Source of the DNA: Rhodopirellula europaea 6C
GTDB taxonomy: Bacteria; Planctomycetota; Planctomycetia; Pirellulales; Pirellulaceae
DNA length: 64,000 nt
NCBI RefSeq assembly: GCF_000338295.1
Contig: NZ_ANMO01000011.1
Span: 62,001 to 126,000, forward strand
Direction: 5' to 3'
Under the pieces are notes generated by a model. It did not search any database. It was not told the DNA's origin and worked only from the letters and a program-made list of their open reading frames with translations. The translations under genes and the position numbers were made by a program. Below, piece by piece: positions 19,006 to 27,612 of this stretch (its first letter is position 1; each line of letters begins with the position of its first letter).

Positions 19006-19668
19006 TCAGTAGAAAAGATATGCCGTGCGTTGCAGCGTCCGGCCGAGCGGCGCCACCCCGACACTCAGTTGTGCGACCGTTGGACGAGACTGAGCGATGA
19101 ACTGTGCCAGCAACATATTCTGGCCGGTGGTCTGGTCAGCGTCGTCGCCTTCATTCACCAAACCATCCGAAACGCCCGGAACCGGTTTGCTCGATTCGGC
19201 CATCATGGGTACGCGAATGGAATCGCTTGAGATCGGAACCGTTTGCTTCGCGGATTCGCCCGTCGCACCAACCTGCTTTGGCGAGGAAACAACCTCTTCT
19301 AATTGTACCTCACCGCCAGACAGCTTCACCGGAGAATTCACGTCTGCAACGGACAATTCGTCCGTCGGAACCCGCAAAAAGATCATCGCAATCACACAAG
19401 CTGCGACCGCAACAGAAAAACTCGCGGCGATTCGAACGATCGATGCCTTCGCTCGCGATGCCTTGTCGACACCGGCGGGAGTTCGCATTCCGGCTTCCAG
19501 CTGACGCCAGATCGCCAGTGTCTGTTGGCAGTGATGGCAATCAACCAAATGCCGATCGTCATCAATCGGCAACTCAGCTCCCGTATCGATCCACTCGTTC
19601 ATACGAGCTTCGAACGCATCACAAGCAGCAATCTTTTTCGCAGCAGTGACAGATGATTCGTGGCTCAT
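19006..19668 (-). CDS. Zinc-binding anti-sigma factor
   Basis: The 220-residue protein carries the ZAS motif H40-x3-C44-x2-C47 (HLVDCHHC), a single transmembrane helix at about 78-98 (IAASFSVAVAACVIAMIFL) and a ~120-residue outer domain with low-complexity sequence. This is the standard layout of a membrane anti-sigma factor that holds its ECF sigma until signalled. ATG 19668 overlaps the sigma stop (ATGA), so translation is coupled and stoichiometry fixed. The longer in-frame start upstream would lie inside the sigma gene and is disfavoured. Confidence 0.85.
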   Translation of the reverse strand: MSHESSVTAAKKIAACDAFEARMNEWIDTGAELPIDDDRHLVDCHHCQQTLAIWRQLEAGMRTPAGVDKASRAKASIVRIAASFSVAVAACVIAMIFLRVPTDELSVADVNSPVKLSGGEVQLEEVVSSPKQVGATGESAKQTVPISSDSIRVPMMAESSKPVPGVSDGLVNEGDDADQTTGQNMLLAQFIAQSRPTVAQLSVGVAPLGRTLQRTAYLFY

Positions 19669-20237
19669 GCCGCACCTCCGGTTTCTCGAACCCGACGGAT
19701 CACTTGCAGTCGCGCTCGGTGGACCCATGTCTTGATCGTGCCCGCTGGATGCCCCATCAATGTCGATGCTTGCTCGTACGACATCCCGTCAAAATGAACC
19801 AATTCAAACGCCCGACGTGAGGAAGCCGGCAATGAAGCCATCGCTTCTCGCAGCGTTTGATCAACCTGCACTCCACTCGCTGGTGAATCAACGTCAGCGA
19901 CAATCGCGTCGGTTTCCTCGATCCCAGCCAGCCTGGGCTTGGAACGCTGCTTGGCCAAAAAAGATCGGCAGCGATTGCCAGCGATGGTTGTCAGCCAAGG
20001 CTCGATTGGACGTGAACGGTCCCAAGATTGAATGGAAGCTGCGACCCGGCGGAAAGTTTCTTGGGTCAGGTCTTCCGCGTCTTGATGGTGTCCCAACCAG
20101 CGAACACAAACTCGATAAACCAAATCGCGATGTCGACGAAACAGTTCCGTGAACGCGGAGTCCATGCGAGCGTCACGCCCTAGATAGGCGTCCGCCAAAG
20201 CTTCATTGGACAGCATCGCGAGCGAAATGGTCTTCAT
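19665..20237 (-). CDS. ECF RNA polymerase sigma factor
   Basis: The 190-residue protein has sigma region 2 (FTELFRRHRDLVYRVCVRWLGHHQDAEDLTQETFRRV) and region 4 (LPASSRRAFELVHFDGMSYEQASTLMGHPAGTIKTWVHRAR), the full content of an ECF sigma factor. Its stop overlaps the anti-sigma start by four bases. Its start lies three bases after the FHA gene stop, so the four genes FHA, sigma, anti-sigma and hydrolase form one transcription unit. The target promoters cannot be read from this window, though autoregulation is usual for the class. Confidence 0.93.
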   Translation of the reverse strand: MKTISLAMLSNEALADAYLGRDARMDSAFTELFRRHRDLVYRVCVRWLGHHQDAEDLTQETFRRVAASIQSWDRSRPIEPWLTTIAGNRCRSFLAKQRSKPRLAGIEETDAIVADVDSPASGVQVDQTLREAMASLPASSRRAFELVHFDGMSYEQASTLMGHPAGTIKTWVHRARLQVIRRVRETGGAA

Positions 20238-20240
20238 TAC

Positions 20241-20972
20241 CTAGCGGCCGCTGAAGAAACGCTTCAGTGCATCATCCGCCGCATCTCGAGAATTTTCTTT
20301 CAACGCCTTCTTCGCACCCTCGGGAAGTTTCCCCGGTTTGCTCTTCGGCGGAATGACCCGCGATCCGGTGCTGGTGTCATCATCGGACGACATTTTTGTG
20401 TCGTTGTTTTGCTTCTTGGCGGGAACGTCTTCGATCATGACGGTGCCATCGACCGAAAGATCGTCGCTGTTCTCGCCTTCCTTTTGGTCCAAACGAAACT
20501 GTCGCGTGTCCGGATCAGTCTGCTTACGAACACGATCGATCGCGTCGGCTTCATCCAACCAGGAATCCACATCGACTTCTTCGAAACGACTGTCTTCGCC
20601 GGCACTCTTCTTGGTTCGTGCCGCGGCGTCGGCGACGTCTTTGACTTCGGGTTTTTTCGATGCCTGCAACCCGTGCTCGATCACAAGCGAAAACATCAGC
20701 TTACCAACTCGCAGAAGATCGCCGTCCTTAAGGACTTTGGCTTTATCAGCAGGCAAACGCTTGTCATTGACGAAGGTGCCGTTGCGACTCTTCAGGTCCT
20801 GAACCAAAACTCGCCCATCTTTGATCGCCAGAATGCAATGCCGGCGGCTGACCGACTCGCTCTTTGGGCGAAGCTGGCAGGATTCGCTACGTCCAATCAA
20901 GAATCTCTTGTCCGAGACCTCGATCTCTTTGCCTTCATGGCTGCCCGATTGGACTCGCAGTCTAACTTGCAT
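20241..20972 (-). CDS. FHA-domain protein
   Basis: The 243-residue protein starts at ATG 20972 (MQVRLRV), immediately before a forkhead-associated domain: DKRFLIGRSESCQLRP, then SVSRRHC, then DLKSRNGTFVN (the GR, SxxH and NG residues that read phosphothreonine are all present). The rest (about 110-243) is charged and disordered with a basic tail (KSKPGKLPEGAKKALKENSRD). FHA domains bind Thr-phosphorylated partners, so this may connect Ser/Thr kinase signalling to the ECF sigma directly downstream. An upstream extension of the open frame (to 21362) has non-coding composition and is rejected. Confidence 0.88.
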   Translation of the reverse strand: MQVRLRVQSGSHEGKEIEVSDKRFLIGRSESCQLRPKSESVSRRHCILAIKDGRVLVQDLKSRNGTFVNDKRLPADKAKVLKDGDLLRVGKLMFSLVIEHGLQASKKPEVKDVADAAARTKKSAGEDSRFEEVDVDSWLDEADAIDRVRKQTDPDTRQFRLDQKEGENSDDLSVDGTVMIEDVPAKKQNNDTKMSSDDDTSTGSRVIPPKSKPGKLPEGAKKALKENSRDAADDALKRFFSGR

Positions 20973-21330
20973 CGGTACCCTTCGTTGCGAAAACCAAACG
21001 CACGATTCAACGTCGGTCGTGCGTAACTTAGATGGTCGAACCTGGTGCGTGCTATTGCAAAAGAAGGGCCAACACCGGCCTTTCTGCTTCATGAAAAGCG
21101 AATTGCAAGCAACCTTGCAGCCATGTTCGCCGCCGATCTTATTGTAATTGGCCGAATAGCGGGAGAGTATTAATCGACCTTTCACTGGCGATATCGTGAG
21201 ATTACCCACCACTACCCCTCTGGAGCATAGCGCCACCCCCTCAAAAATAACATCACACACTGGCAAGCACACCCCCGCCGGCGAAGGTTCAGATGGGGAC
21301 GAAGGGTAGGTTCGGGAGCACAGCCTAGGA
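20973..21330. other. Non-coding gap upstream of the FHA-ECF operon
   Basis: About 360 bases between the udp-glucose dehydrogenase stop and the FHA start. It is less GC-rich than its surroundings. No gene, tRNA or clear terminator was recognised. It must hold the promoter of the FHA operon on the minus strand, but I could not single out a -35/-10 pair. Confidence 0.5.
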
Positions 21331-22764
21331 TCAGCGACTGAATCCGATGCCTTGGTAGTCAAACCCGATGTCTTCGAGATTCAGGCCTTTCAGCGTATTG
21401 CGTCCGTCAAACACGAAGGCTGGCTTCTTCATTCGCTGCAGAATCTTCGCAAAATCTGCATTCGCGAATTCGTCCCATTCCGTCAAAACGGCAATCGCGT
21501 GAGCCGAATCGGCCGCCGTTTCAGCATCCGAAACCACTTCGACGTTGTTCTCGATCAATTGCCGCGACACAGCACTGAGCTCTTGATCACCATTCTGAAA
21601 GACCGCCTCGAGATTGGCGACGATTTGAGCCTTGGTGACCTGCGGGTCGTAAATCGACAAACGAGCCTTTTCGAGCAGCAGGTCCCGACAAACATAAATC
21701 GCGGCGGATTCGCGGGTGTCGTTGGTGTCCTTTTTGAATGCAAACCCCCAGATCGCGATCTTCTTGTCTGACACCGTATTGAACATTGTTCGGACCATTC
21801 GGTGTACGAAGCGTCGCTTCTGGTAGTCGTTCATCGTGACGACTTGCTGCCAATAGTCGGCGACTTCGGGCAACCCAAAGTATTCGCAGAGATAAACGAG
21901 GTTCAGAATATCCTTCTGAAAGCAAGATCCTCCGAACCCGACCGATGACTTCAAAAACTTCGGCCCAATCCGCGAGTCCATTCCGATCGCCATCGCCACT
22001 TCATCGACGTCCGCTTCGGTGGCTTCGCACAATGCGGAGATCGAATTGATGGACGAAACCCGCTGAGCCAAAAACGCATTCGCGGTCAACTTCGAAAGCT
22101 CGCTGCTCCACAAGTTCGTCGTCAGCAGACGCTCGGCCGGAACCCATTGAGCGTAGACGTCCACGAGTGCCTGGATGGCAGCTTCGCTCTCGCCACCGAT
22201 CAAAACTCGATCGGGTGCCAACAAATCGTCGATTGCAGTTCCCTCGGCCAAGAACTCTGGATTCGAGAGCACGTCAAATGTCGCACCACTGGTTGCTTCA
22301 GCCAGAATTGCCTTGACCGCTTCGGCCGTTCGGACGGGCAGCGTCGACTTTTCAACGACAATCTTGTGCCCAACCGAGACCTCCGCAATCTTGCGAGCAC
22401 ACTTCTCGATGAACTCCAAGTTGGCTGCTCGCCCGGCACCGACGCCGAACGTCTTGGTCGGCGTGTTTACCGAAATGAAGATCATGTCGGCTTCACGAAT
22501 CGCTTCGTCGACCTCGGTCGTGAAGATCAAATTCTGGCCACGCCGGCCTTTGACAATGTCATCCAGGCCCGGTTCGTAAATCGGCAGCTCGTCACTGTTC
22601 CATTGTGCGATCCGTTCCGCGTTGATGTCCACCACTTTGACTTCGATGTCATGGCACTGGTGAGCGATCATTGCCATGGTCGGACCACCGACGTAGCCGG
22701 CACCGATGCAGCAGATTTTTTTGACAGGTCCGATCGCGGGACGCTCCGATGCGGTAGCAGTCAT
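21331..22764 (-). CDS. ugd: UDP-glucose 6-dehydrogenase, animal-like type
   Basis: The 477-residue protein oxidises UDP-glucose to UDP-glucuronate with two NAD+. The N-terminal Rossmann motif [12 protein letters not shown], the ISVNTPTKT loop, [23 protein letters not shown] and the catalytic cysteine motif [10 protein letters not shown] are intact. Its length and motifs ([61 protein letters not shown]) match the eukaryotic/animal class more closely than the short bacterial Ugd. It likely supplies UDP-glucuronate or derived sugars for envelope polysaccharide, together with the nearby epimerase and O-antigen ligase. The start is the first ATG after a 278-base gap. Confidence 0.93.
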   Translation of the reverse strand: MTATASERPAIGPVKKICCIGAGYVGGPTMAMIAHQCHDIEVKVVDINAERIAQWNSDELPIYEPGLDDIVKGRRGQNLIFTTEVDEAIREADMIFISVNTPTKTFGVGAGRAANLEFIEKCARKIAEVSVGHKIVVEKSTLPVRTAEAVKAILAEATSGATFDVLSNPEFLAEGTAIDDLLAPDRVLIGGESEAAIQALVDVYAQWVPAERLLTTNLWSSELSKLTANAFLAQRVSSINSISALCEATEADVDEVAMAIGMDSRIGPKFLKSSVGFGGSCFQKDILNLVYLCEYFGLPEVADYWQQVVTMNDYQKRRFVHRMVRTMFNTVSDKKIAIWGFAFKKDTNDTRESAAIYVCRDLLLEKARLSIYDPQVTKAQIVANLEAVFQNGDQELSAVSRQLIENNVEVVSDAETAADSAHAIAVLTEWDEFANADFAKILQRMKKPAFVFDGRNTLKGLNLEDIGFDYQGIGFSR

Positions 22765-22819
22765 AGAGGCAAATCAACGAAGAGCAGGAGACAGAGAAAC
22801 GATTAGCAGGACCGGCACT

Positions 22820-23062
22820 TTAATCCGGCCGAGCATTTTCGTCCTCTGGAAACCTCAGCCCGCGGATTGTTTGCACGACCAGAAATTCGGCCTGTGTGGT
22901 TTGTGCTGGTCGCAGGACTTCCCTCCTGGCACGAAGGATGGCGAATTGCAGCACCGTCCGGGACGTGGATAACGCCTCAAAAACTAGCGAGAACACCTGC
23001 TGAGCCATCCGCTCAACCAGCATTTGCATCCGAAACACGACGTTACCGCCGGCTCGTCGCAC
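22820..23062 (-). CDS. Possible small protein between ugd and the lipase gene (doubtful)
   Basis: An 80-codon open frame whose start overlaps the lipase-like stop by 20 bases. The product is hydrophobic-charged mixed without signal peptide or motif; an alternative start lies at the internal ATG (MQMLVERMAQQVF). It fills the gap between two same-strand genes, which is the only positional argument. I do not recognise it and think it more likely spurious. Confidence 0.2.
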   Translation of the reverse strand: MRRAGGNVVFRMQMLVERMAQQVFSLVFEALSTSRTVLQFAILRARREVLRPAQTTQAEFLVVQTIRGLRFPEDENARPD

Positions 23063-25238
23063 CCGGCGGGCTGCTCATCAATTGGTACACCGATGGACGT
23101 CCCCCAGGCAGATTCGGAGCCACATCGGTGATCATCCCGGAAGCTCCGTCGCTCATCAAAGGCGTCGCGGAATGCGGTGCCCAGGCCAATCGATCTTCCG
23201 AGTCGACTTCCTCCAGATGTTCCAGCAAGATCCGTCGAACTTCAAAGATTGCCTTTCCGGTCATGTGCAGTTTTGTGTGTGTCGCGTCAACAATCAATTC
23301 GCTTTCTGTGTCCTCCATCGTCGCACTGTTGTATTCGACCACACCGTCACCACGATGATGCCGCCCAGCCAAAATAGGCGGGTCTTCTAAGACACCGACG
23401 ATGTTGTGGTACTTCACATTCGCAGATCGCTTGGCTCGCAACATCACGGGAAAAATCGGTGAGTCAGGCGCAAGCGAATCCACCGCATTGGCTTCGGTCA
23501 ACAAACGCGTGTCACGGAAGAACCCTGGGTTCGCGCGAGTCAAACGTGTGCTGGTGGAGACGGCCATTCGAGGAAGCTTGATTACCTTGCCAGCCAACCA
23601 TCGCGTGGTTGTGTTGGCGAGGTTGCTGCCACGATGCGGCGTGCCGATCGTAATCACACGACCGACGGATCGGTTCGGGCGGAACTCAAGTGCACTGACG
23701 AGTTTGTTGATATCTTGCGGCGGACCACGAAGTTTCTCTTTGGGCTTGTCGCTGACCAAGTTCCAAAAATCATCGCCGCTGTCGATGGTCTGCATCCGAC
23801 TGACCAATCCGCCCATGCTGTGCCCGACCAGAACGGTGTGATCCACAGCCCGATCTTGCCCGGCGGGATCGAATGTCTGCCGCATCGCAAAGAGGTCACT
23901 TCGCAATTGAGTCGCGCTGATCCAAAACGGTTGCCCGGATGGATACAGATAAAACCAGAATTGGTAACGTTCCCGAATCTCGGGAAAGCTACGCAAGTCG
24001 TTGAACATGTCCATCCAGGTCAGCGGACTTGACCATAGGCCATGCACCATCAACACCGGAATCCGGTTGGGGTCGTAAGGCTCCAGCATGTACAGCCCAC
24101 GCTTTTGCTGCGCGTCGTCGGGATCGAGCAAGCCTTCTGTTGCTCGATCACGCTTGCGATATTCGTCGCTGTCCAAAAAGTATGCGAGCGGAGTTGTCAG
24201 GTCGGTTTCCAACGGCACCCAGTCGTTGGCCAATTGAATCTGATTGGCTCGCAACGGATCAAAGAACTCCAGCACGCAAACAGCGGTCTCGTCCGCCGCC
24301 CCAAACTCGTTGGTGTGGGAAACTTGTTGGATCGAATGCGAGTTGCCCGATCGCGCCATTCCGCTGTGGATTCCCGTTCCACGACCGCCACGTGAAGGCT
24401 CGGTTGAACATCGCAGCAACGCCGTCACCGCATAGCTCAAGCCTTCCGGATAGTACTCCTCCTCAGGATGCCCTTCGCCACGTGGCTTGCGAACCGCGAT
24501 CAACGGCACGCCGAGCCCGTAAGTTGTGTGACGATTGTTCAGAGTTTTGATGTCGTAGTCGCTCACAAATTCGTAGTGATCGAATTCGTCTTCTTTCCAA
24601 GCACCACGCATCTCCGCCCGAATCACGAACTTCTGATTCGCGGTTTGAATCGTGTATGTCTGACCCGGCCGCAAACGGTTTTCGGCGCACAACAGACGCA
24701 GCAAATCCTCCAGCGACTCGTTGTACAAGTCACAGACGGCTCGAAACTGGGGATCGTATTGGTTGCGGACTTCGCCGAGTTGATCACCGAATAGATAGCG
24801 GTAGCTCGTTGTCAGAGCCACGCCGTAGTGATTCATTGCATCGCTGGACCGACCGTCTCGGTCCGCAATTTTTCCTTCGACGTAGGACAACTCTGACAGA
24901 GCGTAGGCGAGCTCAGTATCCGGGTTTTGGGCATTGAGTGTTTGCAGACGGTGAAGACAGATCTGACTGTCGTCTTGGTAGGTTTCAATCAACCCGTAGC
25001 GACTCAGCGTGTTCTGCGTGCGCTCGCTGATCTCAGGACCGCGCCACCGCAACAAATGCAGCGAATTGGTCAGCGCGTTTTCGCGAATCGATCGGTTTTC
25101 GAGATACCGAGAGGTGATACAACCGGACGAGGTGCAACACAGCAAAACGATCCAAATGGCGCAGCAACGAACGCTCGCCCAAGGAGGCGATTGAGAACGA
25201 AGAATCGGTCGTGCAGACGAACGATTGGAACAGACCAT
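23043..25238 (-). CDS. Large secreted/lipoprotein alpha/beta hydrolase (lipase-like)
   Basis: The 731-residue protein has an N-terminal hydrophobic segment ending CTSSGC at residue 40, a weak lipobox, so it is probably a lipoprotein. An unassigned N-terminal half (about 50-380) is followed by a hydrolase domain with VLMVHGLWSSPLTW at about 396 (oxyanion region HG) and the nucleophile elbow VGHSMGG at about 471, then GTPHRGSNLA. These are features of triacylglycerol lipase/PGAP1-like acylhydrolases. The first ATG (25238) is needed for the signal. Its substrate and partners are unknown; a long gap separates it from the DUF1559 gene upstream. Confidence 0.75.
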   Translation of the reverse strand: MVCSNRSSARPILRSQSPPWASVRCCAIWIVLLCCTSSGCITSRYLENRSIRENALTNSLHLLRWRGPEISERTQNTLSRYGLIETYQDDSQICLHRLQTLNAQNPDTELAYALSELSYVEGKIADRDGRSSDAMNHYGVALTTSYRYLFGDQLGEVRNQYDPQFRAVCDLYNESLEDLLRLLCAENRLRPGQTYTIQTANQKFVIRAEMRGAWKEDEFDHYEFVSDYDIKTLNNRHTTYGLGVPLIAVRKPRGEGHPEEEYYPEGLSYAVTALLRCSTEPSRGGRGTGIHSGMARSGNSHSIQQVSHTNEFGAADETAVCVLEFFDPLRANQIQLANDWVPLETDLTTPLAYFLDSDEYRKRDRATEGLLDPDDAQQKRGLYMLEPYDPNRIPVLMVHGLWSSPLTWMDMFNDLRSFPEIRERYQFWFYLYPSGQPFWISATQLRSDLFAMRQTFDPAGQDRAVDHTVLVGHSMGGLVSRMQTIDSGDDFWNLVSDKPKEKLRGPPQDINKLVSALEFRPNRSVGRVITIGTPHRGSNLANTTTRWLAGKVIKLPRMAVSTSTRLTRANPGFFRDTRLLTEANAVDSLAPDSPIFPVMLRAKRSANVKYHNIVGVLEDPPILAGRHHRGDGVVEYNSATMEDTESELIVDATHTKLHMTGKAIFEVRRILLEHLEEVDSEDRLAWAPHSATPLMSDGASGMITDVAPNLPGGRPSVYQLMSSPPGATSRR

Positions 25239-25380
25239 GGGCGGACACTAGGAAACCCCGTCGAACCGTGTCAACGCGAACATGGCAAGCTGGGCCGCTT
25301 GCGGGCTCTGCAAATACCGATGGTCCGATCAGCTCAATTCAAGGCAACTTGGCAGTGCGGTCTATCCACGAGCGCAAAAG

Positions 25381-25419
25381 AAAACGCCCGTAGCGAAATT
25401 GAATCGCCACGAGCGTTTT
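25381..25419 (-). terminator. Rho-independent terminator of the DUF1559 gene
   Basis: Thirty bases after the gene stop, the minus strand folds into AAAACGC/GCGTTTT plus CGTGGCG/CGCTACG with one mismatch in each half, around a nine-base AT-rich loop. The 3' arm ends in TTTT followed by CTTTTG on the minus strand, the expected U-rich tail. The AAAA on the other side would allow it to work from the plus strand too. Confidence 0.75.
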
Positions 25420-25448
25420 GCGTGCGGTTATCAGAATTCAAGCGACGA

Positions 25449-26603
25449 CTATTCGAGTCCGGCCGTTTCCTTCATGGCCTTGGTACCGAGAGCGCCCCAC
25501 AAACCGTACGGACTTTGCATCCCCGGTAGTGTTGTCGACGATCCAACGGGCCAGTTCGGTGCGTTCGCGTTCTTGTTGCCAGCATCGATCGAGTCGGTGA
25601 TGAAGCGAACCGCTCCGTCACCCATCAACACGTGAGCTCCACCTTGGTGCCGGCTGCCCATAGCCACCATGCAGTCCGAACCGTCACCAGACCAAGAACA
25701 ACTGACGCCATTGGGAGGCATGATCGTTGTCACGCTCGACATGACCGGACGTCCGTCGGCCCAACGCATCCCATGCCGCTGTGAGGCACCCCAGTTATTG
25801 GCATTGGTTCCTGCGACGTGAAATTGAGGTCGAGCCGGATCAATTGTGTCCTCACAAACAGCCGGGTCGCTGAAGAATGCTGCATTGCTGCCGCGGTTGA
25901 TCACAACCGTGTTGATCTCAAGGGTGTTGTTGTCCGTGACAATCTCACCGCACGCGATCGTGTTGCTCAAACCATCCAGGATATCTCTGAAACGAGTCTC
26001 ACGCCGCGTGACAAAGAACCCTCGATCCATCCCGCCACGTCGTGGCGTACACCATCCCGCTTCGGATCCATCTTGGTTCACGCAAGAGTGATTGTTGCTG
26101 GCAATACCGTCGCCGATACACGCCGCATAGTTCGTGAACGCTTCGAAGTTTCCTGGAGGAACATTGGGATCACTCGGGCAGCGGAACGTGCCCACTTGAG
26201 TCAACCAGGGCGTGTAGTTTCGATCCCAAGGCACCGGCCCCATCGGTGGAAACGGAGTCCCGCGGGTCGAACCGTTGTGATTGGTCGCACGAGGATTGGC
26301 AATTTGTTCCCACAAACCTTGCTGTTCAATGAATGGGGTGAGACCAACCAGAAAGCTCAAAAGGTGACGGTTGCCTGGGTTCTCGTACGTCCCACCACTT
26401 TGTGTCGGCAGGCGATTGTAAGCCGAATGATAGTTGTGAAGACCCAAGCCAATTTGCTTGAAATTATTGCTGCACTGCATACGCCGTGCGGCTTCGCGTG
26501 CTGCCTGGACGGCGGGCAACAACAGCCCCACCAGCACGCCGATGATCGCGATCACGACCAATAGTTCGACGAGCGTGAAGCCCTGAGAGGAATTGCGTTT
26601 CAT
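25449..26603 (-). CDS. DUF1559 prepilin-like protein
   Basis: The 384-residue protein has the type IV prepilin N-terminus GFTLVELLVVIAIIGVLVGLLLPAVQAAREAARRMQCSNN and the DUF1559 domain, ending in the H-x9-DG hallmark (HVLMGDGAVRFITDSID). DUF1559 proteins are expanded in planctomycetes and are thought to be pseudopilin-like envelope proteins processed by a prepilin peptidase. The ATG at 26603 is supported by an AAAAGGGC Shine-Dalgarno-like stretch nine bases upstream, and by the prepilin motif starting at residue 8. A longer start at 26714 is disfavoured. It is followed by a terminator and preceded, 121 bases away, by a small lipoprotein gene on the same strand. Confidence 0.93.
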   Translation of the reverse strand: MKRNSSQGFTLVELLVVIAIIGVLVGLLLPAVQAAREAARRMQCSNNFKQIGLGLHNYHSAYNRLPTQSGGTYENPGNRHLLSFLVGLTPFIEQQGLWEQIANPRATNHNGSTRGTPFPPMGPVPWDRNYTPWLTQVGTFRCPSDPNVPPGNFEAFTNYAACIGDGIASNNHSCVNQDGSEAGWCTPRRGGMDRGFFVTRRETRFRDILDGLSNTIACGEIVTDNNTLEINTVVINRGSNAAFFSDPAVCEDTIDPARPQFHVAGTNANNWGASQRHGMRWADGRPVMSSVTTIMPPNGVSCSWSGDGSDCMVAMGSRHQGGAHVLMGDGAVRFITDSIDAGNKNANAPNWPVGSSTTLPGMQSPYGLWGALGTKAMKETAGLE

Positions 26604-26724
26604 TGAAAACGCCCTTTTAAAAAGAAGGGAACGACAGGAGCACTCAACGCGAGTGCTCGAAAGAAATGCTCCAAAACTGGAGACAAATGATTGGAAAGGC
26701 CGGTCTTCGGCCAATCGCGACGAA

Positions 26725-26898
26725 CTACTTGCTCATCATGTCAGCGGCATTGGAGGCTTCCATTTCCGCCATTTGCTCTTCGGTGTGAACAACGCTGTCG
26801 TCAACTTCCGAGACGGTCACGTCGTTGTTGGGTCCACATCCGACAAATCCGCCGAGACAAAATATCAAAGCACCAACGGCAACAAATTTATTCAACAT
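26725..26898 (-). CDS. Small lipoprotein beside the DUF1559 gene
   Basis: The 57-residue product has a short signal (MLNKFVAVGALIFCLGGFVGC) with cysteine at residue 21, followed by a charged acidic tail (PNNDVTVSEVDDSVVHTEEQMAEMEASNAADMMSK). ATG 26898 is chosen over GTG 26907 because GAGGAG lies eight bases before it, one of the few clear Shine-Dalgarno sites in this window. Small lipoproteins next to DUF1559 genes are common in planctomycetes; their role is not established. Confidence 0.7.
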   Translation of the reverse strand: MLNKFVAVGALIFCLGGFVGCGPNNDVTVSEVDDSVVHTEEQMAEMEASNAADMMSK

Positions 26899-27324
26899 CA
26901 AAAACACTCCTCAAATCAAAAGCAAGAAAATTGCGAATTGCATGCCCGACAATGCGCGAGCATGCCCCGCCAAACTAAATCTACGGGCGCGAGGCCGACA
27001 ACAAGAAAAGCCAGTAATTTGATACCGAATCGGCTTTTGACAATATTCATTCCATTTTTCACGCCAGAATATTTCTACGGCCCGACGCAAAACACTCGCA
27101 TTTAGCAATAGATTGCGACAAATGAACATGCGTGCACCCGCAGGGAAGAATCGCCACACCCCGCCTCGGCAAAGCTTCTCAAGGAGATTCACTCCGACGC
27201 AACTGACTGGAATCTCGCCAAGAAAGTGAAGGATCAAACGACCGCTCGCGCGCCGCATTGCCGCCACTAAAATGAACGGGAATCCGTTGCGATGAATTCG
27301 ACCGCTTCCAGAGCCATGGCTAAC
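26899..27324. other. Non-coding stretch, lower GC
   Basis: A stretch of about 425 bases without a supportable gene, lower in GC than the neighbouring genes. It holds the 5' region of the small lipoprotein gene on the minus strand. An open frame on the minus strand covers it but shows no motif and was not accepted. No hairpin with a U-tail was seen. Confidence 0.5.
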
Positions 27325-27437
27325 AGCCTGTTGATTTAGTCGTATACCGAGTGACAACAATAAGCCGATGGGCGTTAGCCCCGGTTGGCGTCTGACTAAC
27401 CGCCGCTAACGCGGTGCGGCTCATTAAATCAACAGCC
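27325..27437. repeat. Structured palindromic element with terminal inverted repeats
   Basis: The 11-bp terminal inverted repeats CTGTTGATTTA (27328..27338) and TAAATCAACAG (27425..27435) enclose about 90 bases. The inside holds a second inverted pair, GCGTTAG (27372..27378) against CTAACGC (27406..27412), with a GGTT/AACC pair between. It has the shape of a small non-autonomous or REP-derived element. It lies upstream of the DUF11 gene and may contribute to its leader. Only one copy is in this window, so repetition is inferred. Confidence 0.45.
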
Positions 27438-27612
27438 CGCTAAGGACGGACCTCCGGCCGGAGAACCAAGGCATGTGAATGCCTGGACCATGAATTCACT
27501 GCTCCGACTATTTTCTGGGCTTGTTTCATAGCTGCGTGATTTGATACCCCGACATGCCTGGAACCAGACTTTCGCCAGGATGAAGCGAAAGACACGCAAA
27601 GGAATGCGAACG

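Noticed and set aside
26911-27360. 149-codon minus-strand open frame in the gap before the DUF11 gene
   Set aside because: It crosses the structured palindromic element and has no motif or Shine-Dalgarno; considered non-coding.
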